From the NCBI GenBank assembly GCA_918026815.1, contig CAKJVC010000030.1:620001-684000 (forward strand): a DNA stretch of 64,000 bases, read 5' to 3'. This stretch comes from Chalara sp. BL73. Lineage: Eukaryota; Ascomycota; Leotiomycetes; Helotiales. Both the position numbers and the translations under genes were made by a program. The notes under the pieces are model-generated. The model ran no database searches, was not told the origin of the DNA, and saw nothing but the letters and a program-made list of their open reading frames with translations. This document shows positions 20,651 through 30,480 of the stretch, piece by piece (position 1 is the first letter of the stretch; every line of letters begins with the position of its first letter).

Positions 20651-21477
20651 AGCAAATCAAGGTGCGGGTGATTGTATTTGGACGAGAAAATGGCCGAGTA
20701 TTATGGGACCATAGCAATGCTGCTTGAATATACCAGCCGCTTCTTTCAAATGCTGACGGCTTTCCTACCAATATGAAGATGCTGTTAGCCTACCAGCTGC
20801 TTAAAGTTTCCCCTTTTTCAGTCCCATGTGCCACAACGCGTCCCGTTTTCAGGACGTCGGCATGCAGAGCCTGCGTTACTAGTTTCTCGCGCTTTGAAGA
20901 AGTAATCGAGTTCACATTATGTCAAATGGCGTGGTCCCGTGACGGTGTGACAAATGCCAGCAATAATAAAATTTACGAGAATGTGTCTAGCCGTTCTAAG
21001 AGCAGCGCCACCTCTGTATTGTGCAGCGAAGGCTTCTGGATCATGATACGCTCGGCACAACGGGCTCAATCGCGAGCAGATATTCTACGACGACAAAGAA
21101 GACTGCCATGGCTGCCACTTCATTTCCCAAAACTAGCCAATTTTAAGCCCAACACCGCTATCACAAATCCTCCAAATGGGTCTAGCACGACGTACGAGAA
21201 ACGGCGATATATCGCTCGAGGGAGTCTATCGATGAAGGTATTTGTATTGAATATATCAACGCAACTAGCATTACTACAGTGATTCCGGTACCAGCCCAAC
21301 TATAGCTCTTAAAAGTCCGAATGCGCCCTAAGATATGACGAATACACGTCCCCCATTCCAATGATTAACACATTACACGATTTCATAGCCAAACCCAAGA
21401 ATAAGACACGTTGTTACAATGTATCCCAAGTAGCCACCGTACCGGCCACTTGCCGCACCCAAGGCTATCGATGTCGA
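20651..21477. other. intergenic, no gene recognised
   Basis: A 169-codon plus-strand frame at 20773-21282 has no domain, no hydrophobic pattern and irregular composition. I regard it as chance. Confidence 0.5.
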
Positions 21478-21805
21478 CTAACTTGTCGGCCGAGTGCCTG
21501 TTGTTGAACCCGTAACAGTTGGTTTAGTCACCGATACGGTGATAGCAGTGACAAGCGCAGTTGCTGAAGGCACATAGGACGTGGATGAGAAAGAGCACGT
21601 AGACACAATTTTCTCCATGTCTGTGTAAAGGAGTCAGTGGAGTTCCTGGGAAGAATAGCAGGAGGCACATACCATCAGTAATACCTCCATTCTGGCTGAT
21701 ACAGCTCGCACACAACGCCGCAATCGAGGCGACGTTAAAAGACTTGTTGCTACATATACATGTTGCTGCATTAGCGTAACCTTGCCCCCATTGATTTCTA
21801 GTCAC
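21478..21805 (-). pseudogene. fragment of a small cysteine-containing, secreted-type protein
   Basis: Minus strand, two coding blocks: 21805 to 21673 and 21620 to 21478, separated by a 52-nt intron (GTATGT...TTTACACAG, 21672-21621). The first block has the fungal pattern YANAATCICSNKSF...LCASCISQNGGITD, in which paired Cys and a Gly-Gly-Ile-Thr stretch are typical of small secreted proteins. The second is Ser/Thr-rich and ends at a TAG. No upstream exon with a signal peptide was found, so this may be a fragment. Function unknown. Confidence 0.5.
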
Positions 21806-23581
21806 ATGTTCGTTGGTAGTTGAGTCCGATAACGTGTACGTTATCTTGATCGCCTTGAAATTAGTCTAACCTTGCTCTATAGCTCTTTCCCAACTTGTGC
21901 AATATACCTGGCATGGGTAAGCTCAATTATCTTGTCAAACCACGAGTTCATTCGCTATCTCATGTTCCCGACAGCTTGGTACGGCCCTGACCTTGCATGC
22001 ATGAACTAGCGCTTAATCTGTATCGTACAAAGCCATTTTTTGCAGTGACAGTCACATTTTGACTTGGCTCTAAAGTGGCGCCTCTATGTAAGTTATCTTT
22101 CATGGGCACGTTACGTACAGTAAACGGTCGCAATGTAAGCAGCAGTTGTTTTACAGGACACCTGCGCCTCTCGTGCTGTCCGCTTTTAGAGTGTGGCGTT
22201 GCTAGCTGACTTTGGCACTCGTTTAAGGTTAACCTTATAGGTTAGCACAACACCAGGATAGAAGTGCTACAAGTGATCTCAATTGAAGCCATTTCGTTTT
22301 CTAGCCTTACTGTACATACTGTAGGAATAAAATTGGATCGAAAACATTTTTGCAGATACATGCGCTAAATGCATTATAAACATGACAGGCAATAAGTGGC
22401 TCCTATCTCTGGGATGTCTTGGGACTGGAGTTCGCTTCGATTGTTCTTAACAAATAGTGCCAGTAATATTGCCACTCTATTGTTGTAAGGACCGCCCAAG
22501 CTGACTTAAATACGCCCACCACTTCGACCGATCTGCATGACGCGCTGCTGCTTGTCGCCTTTGCTATAAATGACCTCAGGCCAGAGAGTCTTCTGGGTAC
22601 TGGTCAGGCGGATGAGTTCCTGCGTAAGTCTGAAGGGCCATCTGTAACCGAAGAGATGGTCTATGGACAAGAGCCTAAACCACAAGTAGCAGAAGGCCAT
22701 AACGAAACACCGCTGATCGGGATAATAACGGGGTCGAGATGGTAAGGGTCAGTAAATAGTAACGAAGACTAAATTTAGCGGTTCTTAAAATAGATATTCT
22801 CATGTCAAACGTCGCGAGTGGGGTCATAGTACACTCTTCTAGCATTTACGTTGTCTTGTGTCTTGTACAGAAGAACGCTGGTGTTTGGGTCGCACAAGTG
22901 TGCCTGAGTAGCCCGATCTTTGTTTTCGTGTGCTATACAAAGCCAGCGAGGCGCCTCGCCGTGATATCTATCCTCGAGCCTAGAGGGGCGCATTTATGCA
23001 GACTCTGAGATATAACGCTGTTCAAGGAACGGTGGAACCCTGCCACCACCTGAGTCCCAGGTGATCCTTTTTTGGTTGAGAAGCAGCGAGCAGTTTGTAG
23101 GCTGATCTTATAGTAAATCAATTGGAGGAACTCATGCCTACCCGAATTCATCCTGGAACGTGAACGTAAATGCCTACCAACCGATTCTCTGGCCATCTTC
23201 CAAATCCGTCCATCGCGATAACGAAACTTATGGTATAAGAACCATCAAGCATTCCAATTTGGGCAGTCCTCGGTTGAGGCGGCGATATTCCAAAAACTAG
23301 TAGTATATACGCTAGCTGACATAAGTATATGGCTTATGGCTTCATCCTTAGACTTCTCAGTGATGTCGCTCCAGCTAAATTGGGTCTCCCACTGGCATGT
23401 TTTCTTCAGATGTTGCTTGTCTGAGATCAACCATTCATATGCTCCTTCGGTCTCATTCTGGCAGTGACATGTATTAGCAACCATTTTAGGTTAGCAAATA
23501 AATATGCAAAGATGAATTCAGCACAATTGGAGTGACTGAGTATTAGTCACGACCTGGTTGCACGCCTACCATCATTAACTA
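21806..23581. other. gene-poor stretch
   Basis: No convincing gene. Minus-strand frame 22700-22506 (64 codons, start DHLFGYRWPFRL region) has a natural-looking composition and might be a fragment of something, but I cannot name it. The rest is short overlapping frames. Confidence 0.5.
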
Positions 23582-23618
23582 AGTCTGACCCCCCCTAAGT
23601 TGGCCACCCCCTGTAGTT

Positions 23619-23720
23619 TGTCGAGAATGATGGTCTCTCCTCACGTGATATTAGTCAGAATGGCGCTATGTCTTCAAGCTGTAGAGCTCTCTTTGTAGAT
23701 CAATTCAAGACCATTTGACA
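23619..23720 (+). repeat. copia 5' LTR (102 bp)
   Basis: Begins TGTCGAGAATGATGG and ends ACCATTTGACA. It reads the same as 29366-29467. At 102 bp it is short for an LTR. Confidence 0.92.
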
Positions 23721-23732
23721 GGTTATGAGCCC
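23721..23732 (+). other. copia primer binding site (half initiator tRNA-Met type)
   Basis: GGTTATGAGCCC follows the 5' LTR with no gap. Its reverse complement, GGGCTCATAACC, is the anticodon arm of eukaryotic initiator tRNA-Met with the CAU anticodon. Drosophila copia and yeast Ty5 are known to prime from this internal site of a cleaved tRNA rather than from the 3' CCA end. Confidence 0.8.
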
Positions 23733-23807
23733 GGCGCTGAAGCTGCGTAATGAACCTCCATATGTGAAGAATCTTGAATTCCCCGCCTACAAGGGATAGA
23801 GTAGAGT

Positions 23808-24170
23808 AGGATTAAGGAGAAGGGGTTGAGGGCTATTTTGCTGCGATGCGGCAAAAGGAGCCAAGACCCCCAAGGACCACAAATATTTGCGAGAAGAGAG
23901 AAGGACAATGCCTTATACTTCAAGCAATAGACAAACAAGGTTAGAGAGGCCTTAACAGAACTGCAAAGGCGGTGCCTTGTAGTGAAACAGGATTAAGGAG
24001 AAGGGGCTAAGGGCTATTTTGCTGCGGTGTGGCAAATAGAGCCAAACCCCCGAAGGACCACAGACACTTGCAAGAAGAAAGAGGGACAATGCCTTCGACT
24101 TCAAGCAATAGACAAGCAAGGTTAGAGGAGCTTTAACGGAGCTGCGAAGGCGGTGCCTTGGAGTGATAAT
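23808..24170 (+). repeat. tandem duplication of ~181 bp in the copia leader
   Basis: Two diverged copies begin AGGATTAAGGAGAAGGGG at 23808 and at 23989. Both contain GGGCTATTTTGCTGCG, GACAATGCCTT and CAAGCAATAGACAA at matching places. The duplication lies between the primer site and gag, where packaging signals would be expected. It has no coding potential of its own. Confidence 0.8.
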
Positions 24171-24273
24171 GCCCTGTAGGGAAAATTTTCAAAATCACGT
24201 GCAGCAAAAGAAAGCTTTTTCTTACTTGAAAAAGAAAAAAAAGAGGGGCAGAATGCTGCTGTGATCTAGGACT

Positions 24274-25578
24274 ATGATAGTAATACTACATAGAACGAGA
24301 AACAAATCAGATCAATCGAGCACTATGCCTGCTACCACAAGAGGAATCAATCGGGACTTGACTGATGGCGATGCAGCGCCCGCACGAAGAGGCGAGGCAA
24401 GTCAAGGTGGCCCCCGGGGTTCAAGACAAAGACCAGCACGCCAGCGCCAACGCCAGCGTCAGCGAGAGCCAGAGCGTACGCCTGAAGAAGAAGAGGAGGA
24501 GGAGGAAGAAGAAATAACGGCGAATACTCCCGCCAGTGTCAAGTTCAACCCCTCCGACTACAAGCTCGACGGCGCGACTGCTATGAGGAAGTTTGCCCAG
24601 GCCGATTTCCCGAAACTCTCTGGCCCTACAAACTTTATGGACTGGCAGACCGAATTTAAGCGAGCTATGATTATATCCAACTATTGGGGCTTCTTCAGCG
24701 GTGGGTACAACGGAGGACTAGGGACGGCTTGGTACGAGGCAGGATACCAGCAAGCTATAGTTTTCCTACAAGAAAGTTGCACGAAGGAAAAGGCTATGGA
24801 AATTCAACATGAGACAGACCCGAGTATCGCCCTCGACAAGCTAGAAAAGAGTAGCAAGGCAATTGGCAACAGCCACTACTTTAGCTTCCAGAAACAATTC
24901 CAGGGTACGACTCAAGCATCGTGTGGTACAGCTAAGGATTTCAAGGCCGCTATGTTGAATATAAATCGACAACTAGTCGCTATGAATCCGAAGTATGGGA
25001 AGCCTACATGGGAAATGAACTCTTGGTTTATCAACAACTTGACGGATGCATACGAGAACAAAGTCAGCGCACTTTCGAGCAATCCTAAGGTTATTGCAAT
25101 TGGAGGAGGAATGAGTTTTGATTTGTGTCTCGAGATTATCGAAGAAGAACAACGTCTTACAGAGAAAAATGGAACGACGAGCACGACGGTAGCTTTCGCC
25201 GCGACAAAGACAAGCTCGACAAACTTGATTGCTACAATGGATCAAGCAACTCTGGCACAAAAGATCAAAGAGCTAGATAAGGAGACTCGACAGCTCCGAG
25301 CAAGTGTGAAATGCCCTCGCTGCGGAAAGACTGGACACACGGATACTGTTGGAGTAGGTGGTTGTCTTCGCAACCCTGAAAATGCCGAGCATAAAAACAA
25401 GTTCTGGGAAGAAAGGAAGTCAAGGGAAAGACGTGCCGGGAAGAGACCGAATGATGAAGATAGGGCACGACTAGACTCGAAGAAACGCAGGGTTGAATCG
25501 AAGGACTATAATCAAGCAGAGGAAGTGGGAATTGCTGTCAACAAGAGTTCGTTCGGGCCACCAGGCTGGGACGAATAG
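24274..25578 (+). CDS. copia Gag (capsid-nucleocapsid)
   Basis: An open frame of 434 codons. The second ATG at 24325 (MPATTRGINRD) is an equally likely start. After an Arg/Gln-rich and acidic N-terminal part there is a capsid-like region with FPKLSGPTNFMDWQTEFKRAM near residue 115, the usual beginning of copia gag. A zinc-knuckle-like CPRCGKTGHTDTVG near residue 348 is followed by Cys and His with wider spacing than the standard CCHC motif. The C-terminus is strongly basic. It ends with TAG 176 nt before the pol ATG, so gag and pol are separate ORFs, unlike the single ORF of many copia elements. Confidence 0.88.
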   Translation: MIVILHRTRNKSDQSSTMPATTRGINRDLTDGDAAPARRGEASQGGPRGSRQRPARQRQRQRQREPERTPEEEEEEEEEEITANTPASVKFNPSDYKLDGATAMRKFAQADFPKLSGPTNFMDWQTEFKRAMIISNYWGFFSGGYNGGLGTAWYEAGYQQAIVFLQESCTKEKAMEIQHETDPSIALDKLEKSSKAIGNSHYFSFQKQFQGTTQASCGTAKDFKAAMLNINRQLVAMNPKYGKPTWEMNSWFINNLTDAYENKVSALSSNPKVIAIGGGMSFDLCLEIIEEEQRLTEKNGTTSTTVAFAATKTSSTNLIATMDQATLAQKIKELDKETRQLRASVKCPRCGKTGHTDTVGVGGCLRNPENAEHKNKFWEERKSRERRAGKRPNDEDRARLDSKKRRVESKDYNQAEEVGIAVNKSSFGPPGWDE

Positions 25579-25754
25579 CAATCACCGCAGAAGGGACAAA
25601 GCCTATGGGAAGCCACTCTGACGCTCCATAAGCTAATACCAAGGCCTCTGCTCGCTGCTAACTCCCGGGCCAGAAGGATTCTATACCTAAAGAGAAGATA
25701 TCCCTCTGCCGGCTCAATGACCTCTGAGTATATAGCAAAGGGGCCTCCTTCCTA

Positions 25755-28700
25755 ATGTCGTTCACCGCACTTTGGGCACTTGCCAAGCTTGTCTCTACTA
25801 CGCAAGGACAATGCGTTCTCATTTCCTTATTATTAATTTTCCTATATACAACTCACAAGTATCTTGTCGGATTTTCTCGCGATACAATCGACCATGAACG
25901 ATATGAACGACAACAGTATAATCTAGGGGGGTTAGATATCACACCGGACTGCTTTGATGAGCTGATATTACCAACGTTGTTCTCTAAGGCCACAGCGAGA
26001 GACTGGATACTAGACTCGGGAGCAATGTCTCATGTCACTGGAAGGGAGGATACGTTTACTCACTTGCTACCTCCACCACCAAATACAAGAATCATAGGAG
26101 TAGGGGGAGCAACAGAAGTGACTGGACAAGGGCCCGTCGCTATTCCTATTACAGTCGATGACGTCGACAAGATGTTTACCATTGACAACGCGCTCTACGC
26201 ACCGGGGCTACCGTTCAATATCATTTCTATCAAGAAACTTTGCCTCTACCCGAACGGATCACCAACGGATATCGCTGTCTCGTTTACTGGACCGATATGC
26301 GAAATAACTCGCCGATCAACAGAAGAGCTGGTTGCGGTTGCCGATGCTGTTGGGCCGAGCCTATACAAATTACGCTTGCAAAAGTCACTGGAGGAATATA
26401 AGGAGAGTGTATATGCGACAACCCTACTAGAGGAAACAAGCATGTATACGTGGCATCGAAGACTAGGACATCTTAAAGAGTCTAGACTTCGTCGCCTCCT
26501 GAAAGATATTCTAGGCATTACTTTCCCTACCACAGAGTCCCTGCCACGCTGCGAGCCTTGCTTCAGAGCTATGCTGAGGAGAATGAACTACACAACCCCA
26601 GGAAAGCGCGCAACGGGTCCTCTAGAACGAATCTTCGTGGATGTGGGCGGACCGGTACGCGCTATCAAAGGAGACAAGATTGTTATGCGCTATTGGCTGG
26701 TTATCGTCGACGATTACTCTCGATACCGATGGATTCGAATAATACAATACAAGAGTGATGTTAACTCGGAGTTCAGAAACTGGAAAGCATGGGCGGAGAA
26801 CCACTTCAATCTCAAGGTTGGAAAGTGCCGTAGCGATAATGGGGGAGAGTTCACAAATGCTATGCTACAGTCTCTCCACGAAGCAGCTGGAATAGAGATT
26901 GAGACAACTGCTGCGTATAACCCAGAACAGAATGGAGTTGTAGAGAGGACTATGGGAATTCTAGCAAACCACGTGCGCGCTATTCTCATAGACTCCGGCT
27001 TGCCAGACCACTGTTTTGGAGAAATCCTACGCACGGTATGCACGCTTACGAACTATCATCCTACTGCCCCAAATGGAGATATTACGCCTCACGTCAAGCT
27101 ATTTAGAGAACACCCTCCGCTACTCAAATTAAGGTCAATTGGGTGTGAGTGTTGGAAATCGCTTCCTCACAATCCTAGGATGACAAAGCTTCATGAGCGG
27201 GGGGATAAGTGTTTTCTACTAGGATATACACATGGGGACCACCAGTACCGTGTGTGGAATGCAGATAAGAAGAGAGTTGAGCTCGTAAGAGATCTTCACT
27301 GGCAAGAGGAAATCTTCTGTCCGCCGAACATTGGAATACCGGAGACTGTGTCTCACCAGGGTGTTGTGGACGAAGGAATTGTACAAGAACGAATTAATGC
27401 ATCCACTCCTACAGGCCTTGCGCTGTTTGAGGGGGAGAGCATAAGATCAAACACTACAATCCTTACGGAAGTCCCTACACTGATTACTATAGAAGGCACA
27501 GTCAACGAACAGTTCCGCCTCAAGGACCCCGACGTCGATCACCTCAGCGTTGCTGCTCAAATACAAATGCTGAAAAGGGGTGGGGACGGCGAAGGGGACA
27601 ACGAAGGGGACACGGTAATAAACCTGATCACAGCGCTCATTTGCTCAATGGAAAAGCATCAGGGTAAGGAATGGTTGACTCTCCCAGCAGAAGTGGCCCG
27701 AAACCTCGAACTTCTCGAACCAAAGACCTACGAGACTGCTATGAAAGGACCTGATCACGAGAAATGGAGGGTAGCAGTTGAAGAAGAAACTGACTCACAC
27801 GACAACAACAAGACTTGGACCTTTACCACCAGACCACGAACCCAGAAGGTTCTCAGCGGGAAGTACGTTTTCAAGATCAAGACAGACTCTGAAGGAGAGC
27901 CCGAACGATACAAGGCAAGATGGGTAGTCCGCGGCTTCGAACAGGAGTATGGCGTCGACTTCCACGAAACGTTCGCATCAGTTGTGAAACCTATGAGCTA
28001 TAGAGTCCTCTTTGCACTGGCGTGTATACTTGACTGGCAAATTGATCAGATGGACGTCAAGACAGCTTTCCTCTACGGCAAGATCGATACTGAAGTCTAC
28101 GTGGAACCCCCTCCGAACCTACGAACGAAATACCCGGGCATGGTATGTAAACTGAACAAGGCGCTCTATGGCCTGAAGCAAGCGCCGAAAATCTGGTTCG
28201 ACACATTGCGCAAGGAGCTTAATGCCCTCGAGTTTGAGAATATCAACGAAGACTACAGTATTTTTGTGCAAAGGGGGACTGGCGTAATTATAGGCGTATA
28301 CGTCGACGATCTGCTGGTGATAGGGAAGGACAAACGCGCCGTCGACAAGGTCAAGCAGGAACTACAACGGCGTTTTCAAATGACAGATCTCGGACCAGCG
28401 AGCTTTTACCTGGGAATCAAGCTGACACGCCAGAGGACTCGTTGGGGAAATAGACTATGTCTGTCACAGAAAGCATACGTCACAAAGATCTTGAAAGATT
28501 TCAATCTCTGGGAGCTTAACCCAGTCAACACGCCAATGGACCACAAAACCCTTCTTCCCGCTGCGACCGGTTATCAAGCTTCTACAGAACTCCGAGCGTG
28601 GTACCAATCTGCTGTAGGCTCTTTGATGTATCTGATGCTTTGTACAAGACCAGATATTGCTTACGCTGTCTCACAATTAAGCCGTTTCTCCGCGAATCCC

Positions 28701-29282
28701 ACCGAAAACCACAAGAACGCTGTCAAGCACGTGTTTAGATATCTCAAGGGTTCTATTGACCAGGGACTCGTCTTTGATTCTGCAAACAAGGACCAAGGTC
28801 TACTTGGATACACAGACGCCAACTGGGCTAGGGACCACGATAGACGGTCTACGGGGGGCTACGTTTTCATGTTATTCGGAACAATCATCACCTGGAGCTC
28901 TAAGAGACAAGCCACGGTAGCGCTCTCCAGTTGCGAGGCCGAGTATATCGCAGAAACTGAGGCAGCGAAGGAAGCGATATGGTTGAGGAGGCTACTCGAT
29001 AATCTTGGGCATACGGGACCAGCAGCAGTCAAGATTCTAGGTGACAATAGAGGGGCTCTGGCGCTGGCCAAGAACCCTGAATACCACTCGAGAACAAAGC
29101 ACATCGATATACGCTATCACTTTGTTCGACAAAAGGTAGAAGAGGGATTGGTAGAGCTAGGGTGGACTGGTACGGTGTCTAACATTGCTGACGGGATGAC
29201 AAAACCACTCGGTGCTAGCGCGTTTGTAAGGTTCCGACAGGCAATTGGAATGGACGTGATTGGACAGGATGCTCGACGATAA
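25755..29282 (+). CDS. copia Pol polyprotein (protease, integrase, reverse transcriptase, RNase H)
   Basis: 1,175 codons, uninterrupted. In order: a hydrophobic segment at residues ~20-40 (LISLLLIFLYTTHKYLVGF); an aspartic protease motif RDWILDSGAMSHVTG near 90; the gag-pre-integrase WHRRLGHL near 233; an integrase core with VDVGGPV, DDYSRYRWI, SDNGGEFTN and NGVVERTMG; reverse transcriptase with KARWVVRGFEQ, QMDVKTAFLYG, LYGLKQAPKIW and the catalytic VYVDDLLVIG; and RNase H with YTDANWARD, SSCEAEYIA and DNRGALALAKNP. The order protease-integrase-RT-RNase H is diagnostic of Ty1/copia. The in-frame stop at 25725 shows that pol does not simply extend from gag. Confidence 0.95.
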   Translation: MSFTALWALAKLVSTTQGQCVLISLLLIFLYTTHKYLVGFSRDTIDHERYERQQYNLGGLDITPDCFDELILPTLFSKATARDWILDSGAMSHVTGREDTFTHLLPPPPNTRIIGVGGATEVTGQGPVAIPITVDDVDKMFTIDNALYAPGLPFNIISIKKLCLYPNGSPTDIAVSFTGPICEITRRSTEELVAVADAVGPSLYKLRLQKSLEEYKESVYATTLLEETSMYTWHRRLGHLKESRLRRLLKDILGITFPTTESLPRCEPCFRAMLRRMNYTTPGKRATGPLERIFVDVGGPVRAIKGDKIVMRYWLVIVDDYSRYRWIRIIQYKSDVNSEFRNWKAWAENHFNLKVGKCRSDNGGEFTNAMLQSLHEAAGIEIETTAAYNPEQNGVVERTMGILANHVRAILIDSGLPDHCFGEILRTVCTLTNYHPTAPNGDITPHVKLFREHPPLLKLRSIGCECWKSLPHNPRMTKLHERGDKCFLLGYTHGDHQYRVWNADKKRVELVRDLHWQEEIFCPPNIGIPETVSHQGVVDEGIVQERINASTPTGLALFEGESIRSNTTILTEVPTLITIEGTVNEQFRLKDPDVDHLSVAAQIQMLKRGGDGEGDNEGDTVINLITALICSMEKHQGKEWLTLPAEVARNLELLEPKTYETAMKGPDHEKWRVAVEEETDSHDNNKTWTFTTRPRTQKVLSGKYVFKIKTDSEGEPERYKARWVVRGFEQEYGVDFHETFASVVKPMSYRVLFALACILDWQIDQMDVKTAFLYGKIDTEVYVEPPPNLRTKYPGMVCKLNKALYGLKQAPKIWFDTLRKELNALEFENINEDYSIFVQRGTGVIIGVYVDDLLVIGKDKRAVDKVKQELQRRFQMTDLGPASFYLGIKLTRQRTRWGNRLCLSQKAYVTKILKDFNLWELNPVNTPMDHKTLLPAATGYQASTELRAWYQSAVGSLMYLMLCTRPDIAYAVSQLSRFSANPTENHKNAVKHVFRYLKGSIDQGLVFDSANKDQGLLGYTDANWARDHDRRSTGGYVFMLFGTIITWSSKRQATVALSSCEAEYIAETEAAKEAIWLRRLLDNLGHTGPAAVKILGDNRGALALAKNPEYHSRTKHIDIRYHFVRQKVEEGLVELGWTGTVSNIADGMTKPLGASAFVRFRQAIGMDVIGQDARR

Positions 29283-29365
29283 GACAACTTTCTGAGAAGA
29301 TCTACAGGACGATGGTCTACAAGATGGGGAAGTTGAAGGTACAAGGAGCGCCCATCATGGGGGAG

Positions 29366-29467
29366 TGTCGAGAATGATGGTCTCTCCTCACGTGATATTA
29401 GTCAGAATGGCGCTATGTCTTCAAGCTGTAGAGCTCTCTTTGTAGATCAATTCAAGACCATTTGACA
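29366..29467 (+). repeat. copia 3' LTR (102 bp)
   Basis: Same sequence as the 5' LTR, preceded by the polypurine tract GGGGGAG at 29359-29365 and followed by the TAGTT target duplication. Confidence 0.92.
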
Positions 29468-29584
29468 TAGTTGGCCACCTCGCTTAGCACACCGCCACTC
29501 CCTACCTACCTACTTTCGACTCAAATCTTTTAATCATCTTTTCATAAAATTCTTTTAAATTTTTCAAACGGCTAGATGTGATTA

Positions 29585-30391
29585 TGACGGCCTTATATAC
29601 TGAAAACGACGTCCAATATGCACTTAGGGACATAGCTAATGGCAAGTCCGAGCGCAAAGCTAGTCTCGACTAGGGTGTACCACGAGGCACTCTTCAACAA
29701 AGGATTTTGGGTCGCGTTTCTCGATTATCAGTACTCTCCCCTTTAAAGCATGCTTACCGAAAGCGGCTTGGTGCTTTGGCTCTTTTGAACGATTCAACTC
29801 CTCTTGGGAAACGAAACTTCTTGGATTGTTATAAACTAGCTCGGATAGATGCTTTAACAGTTACAAATTGTAAAGCAGGCTGGGAGCTTCGGGATTATGG
29901 CCGGCTAGAATGTCAAAGCCGCTTATGAACCGATTACTACTTGAAAATAGGAATAAAGCAGCCGAGCAAACTCTAAGAACTTCAATAAAGAATCCAATAC
30001 CTGAATGGAACCAGGATCGGTCATTAGTTGCTTTCAGACTCCTCAAAAAAGCACAAATGTCCGGGAACAGGCTAGGCAAATTACGCGACTTAAGACTACC
30101 GACCCTGCAACTACTAGAGTGCTTTTTAGGAAAGTAGCTAAAGGCTTAGATAATAAAGACTTGGTTATTGCCCAGTACGAGCTTCGAATCAAGCAACTTG
30201 AAGCTAGAGTATTGCAACTTGAGCCTAGGAAGCGGCGGAAAGTGGCGACTAGTCCAAATTCCAAGTTTGCCGATATTGAGGCTATTTATAAAGCACAAGT
30301 AAAGGCTGGAGACCGCCAAAATGTACCGTTAGACTCTGATAGTCTTATTAGTGTTGCCTCTACTTTATCTCATATAACTATTGAGGAATGA
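29585..30391 (+). pseudogene. pogo-like transposase remnant, N-terminal HTH and C-terminal tail only
   Basis: At 29585 an ATG opens a psq-type helix-turn-helix (YTENDVQYALRDIANGKSERKASLD) followed by a stop where Trp is usual, then VPRGTLQQRI. The frame is broken several times up to about 30000. From 30005 to 30391 it reads the typical C-terminal tail of fungal DDE transposases (QTPQKS, then LRIKQLEARVLQLEPRKRRKV, TSPNSKFADIEAI). The whole DDE catalytic region is absent. Confidence 0.7.
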
Positions 30392-30480
30392 AAAAGTTAT
30401 TGAAGTTGGAAGTAGGTGGTGGTGAATTAAGCGAGGTGGCCAACTACAGGGGGTGGCCAACTTAGGGGGGGTCAGACTTA

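Larger units (their letters stand above)
23619..29467 (+). mobile_element. complete Ty1/copia retrotransposon with half-tRNA-Met type primer site
   Basis: Two LTRs of 102 bp (23619-23720 and 29366-29467) look identical by eye. The target duplication TAGTT is perfect (23614-23618 and 29468-29472). Directly after the 5' LTR is GGTTATGAGCCC, and just before the 3' LTR is a GGGGGAG polypurine tract. A gag ORF (24274-25578) and a pol ORF (25755-29282) are both open. Identical LTRs and intact ORFs suggest a recent, possibly active insertion (inference). Confidence 0.94.
23582..30478 (+). mobile_element. Tc1/mariner/pogo-type DNA transposon, internally deleted, with a nested copia element
   Basis: Terminal inverted repeats of about 50 bp start AGTCTGACCCCCCCTAAG at 23582 and end with the reverse complement at 30478. 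The flanks are the dinucleotide TA (23580-23581 and 30479-30480). The left repeat is split by the copia element; the sequence resumes after it as TAGTTGGCCACCTCGCTTA. Without the copia element and one duplication the transposon is about 1.04 kb. It carries only the two ends of a transposase. Confidence 0.85.

Noticed and set aside
20773..21282. 169-codon plus-strand frame
   Set aside because: No domain or conserved pattern; lies among gene remnants.
25579..25754. Gag-pol fusion of the copia element by simple stop readthrough or -1 slip
   Set aside because: The pol frame has a stop at 25725 just before its ATG, so a direct frame fusion across this gap is not possible without splicing.
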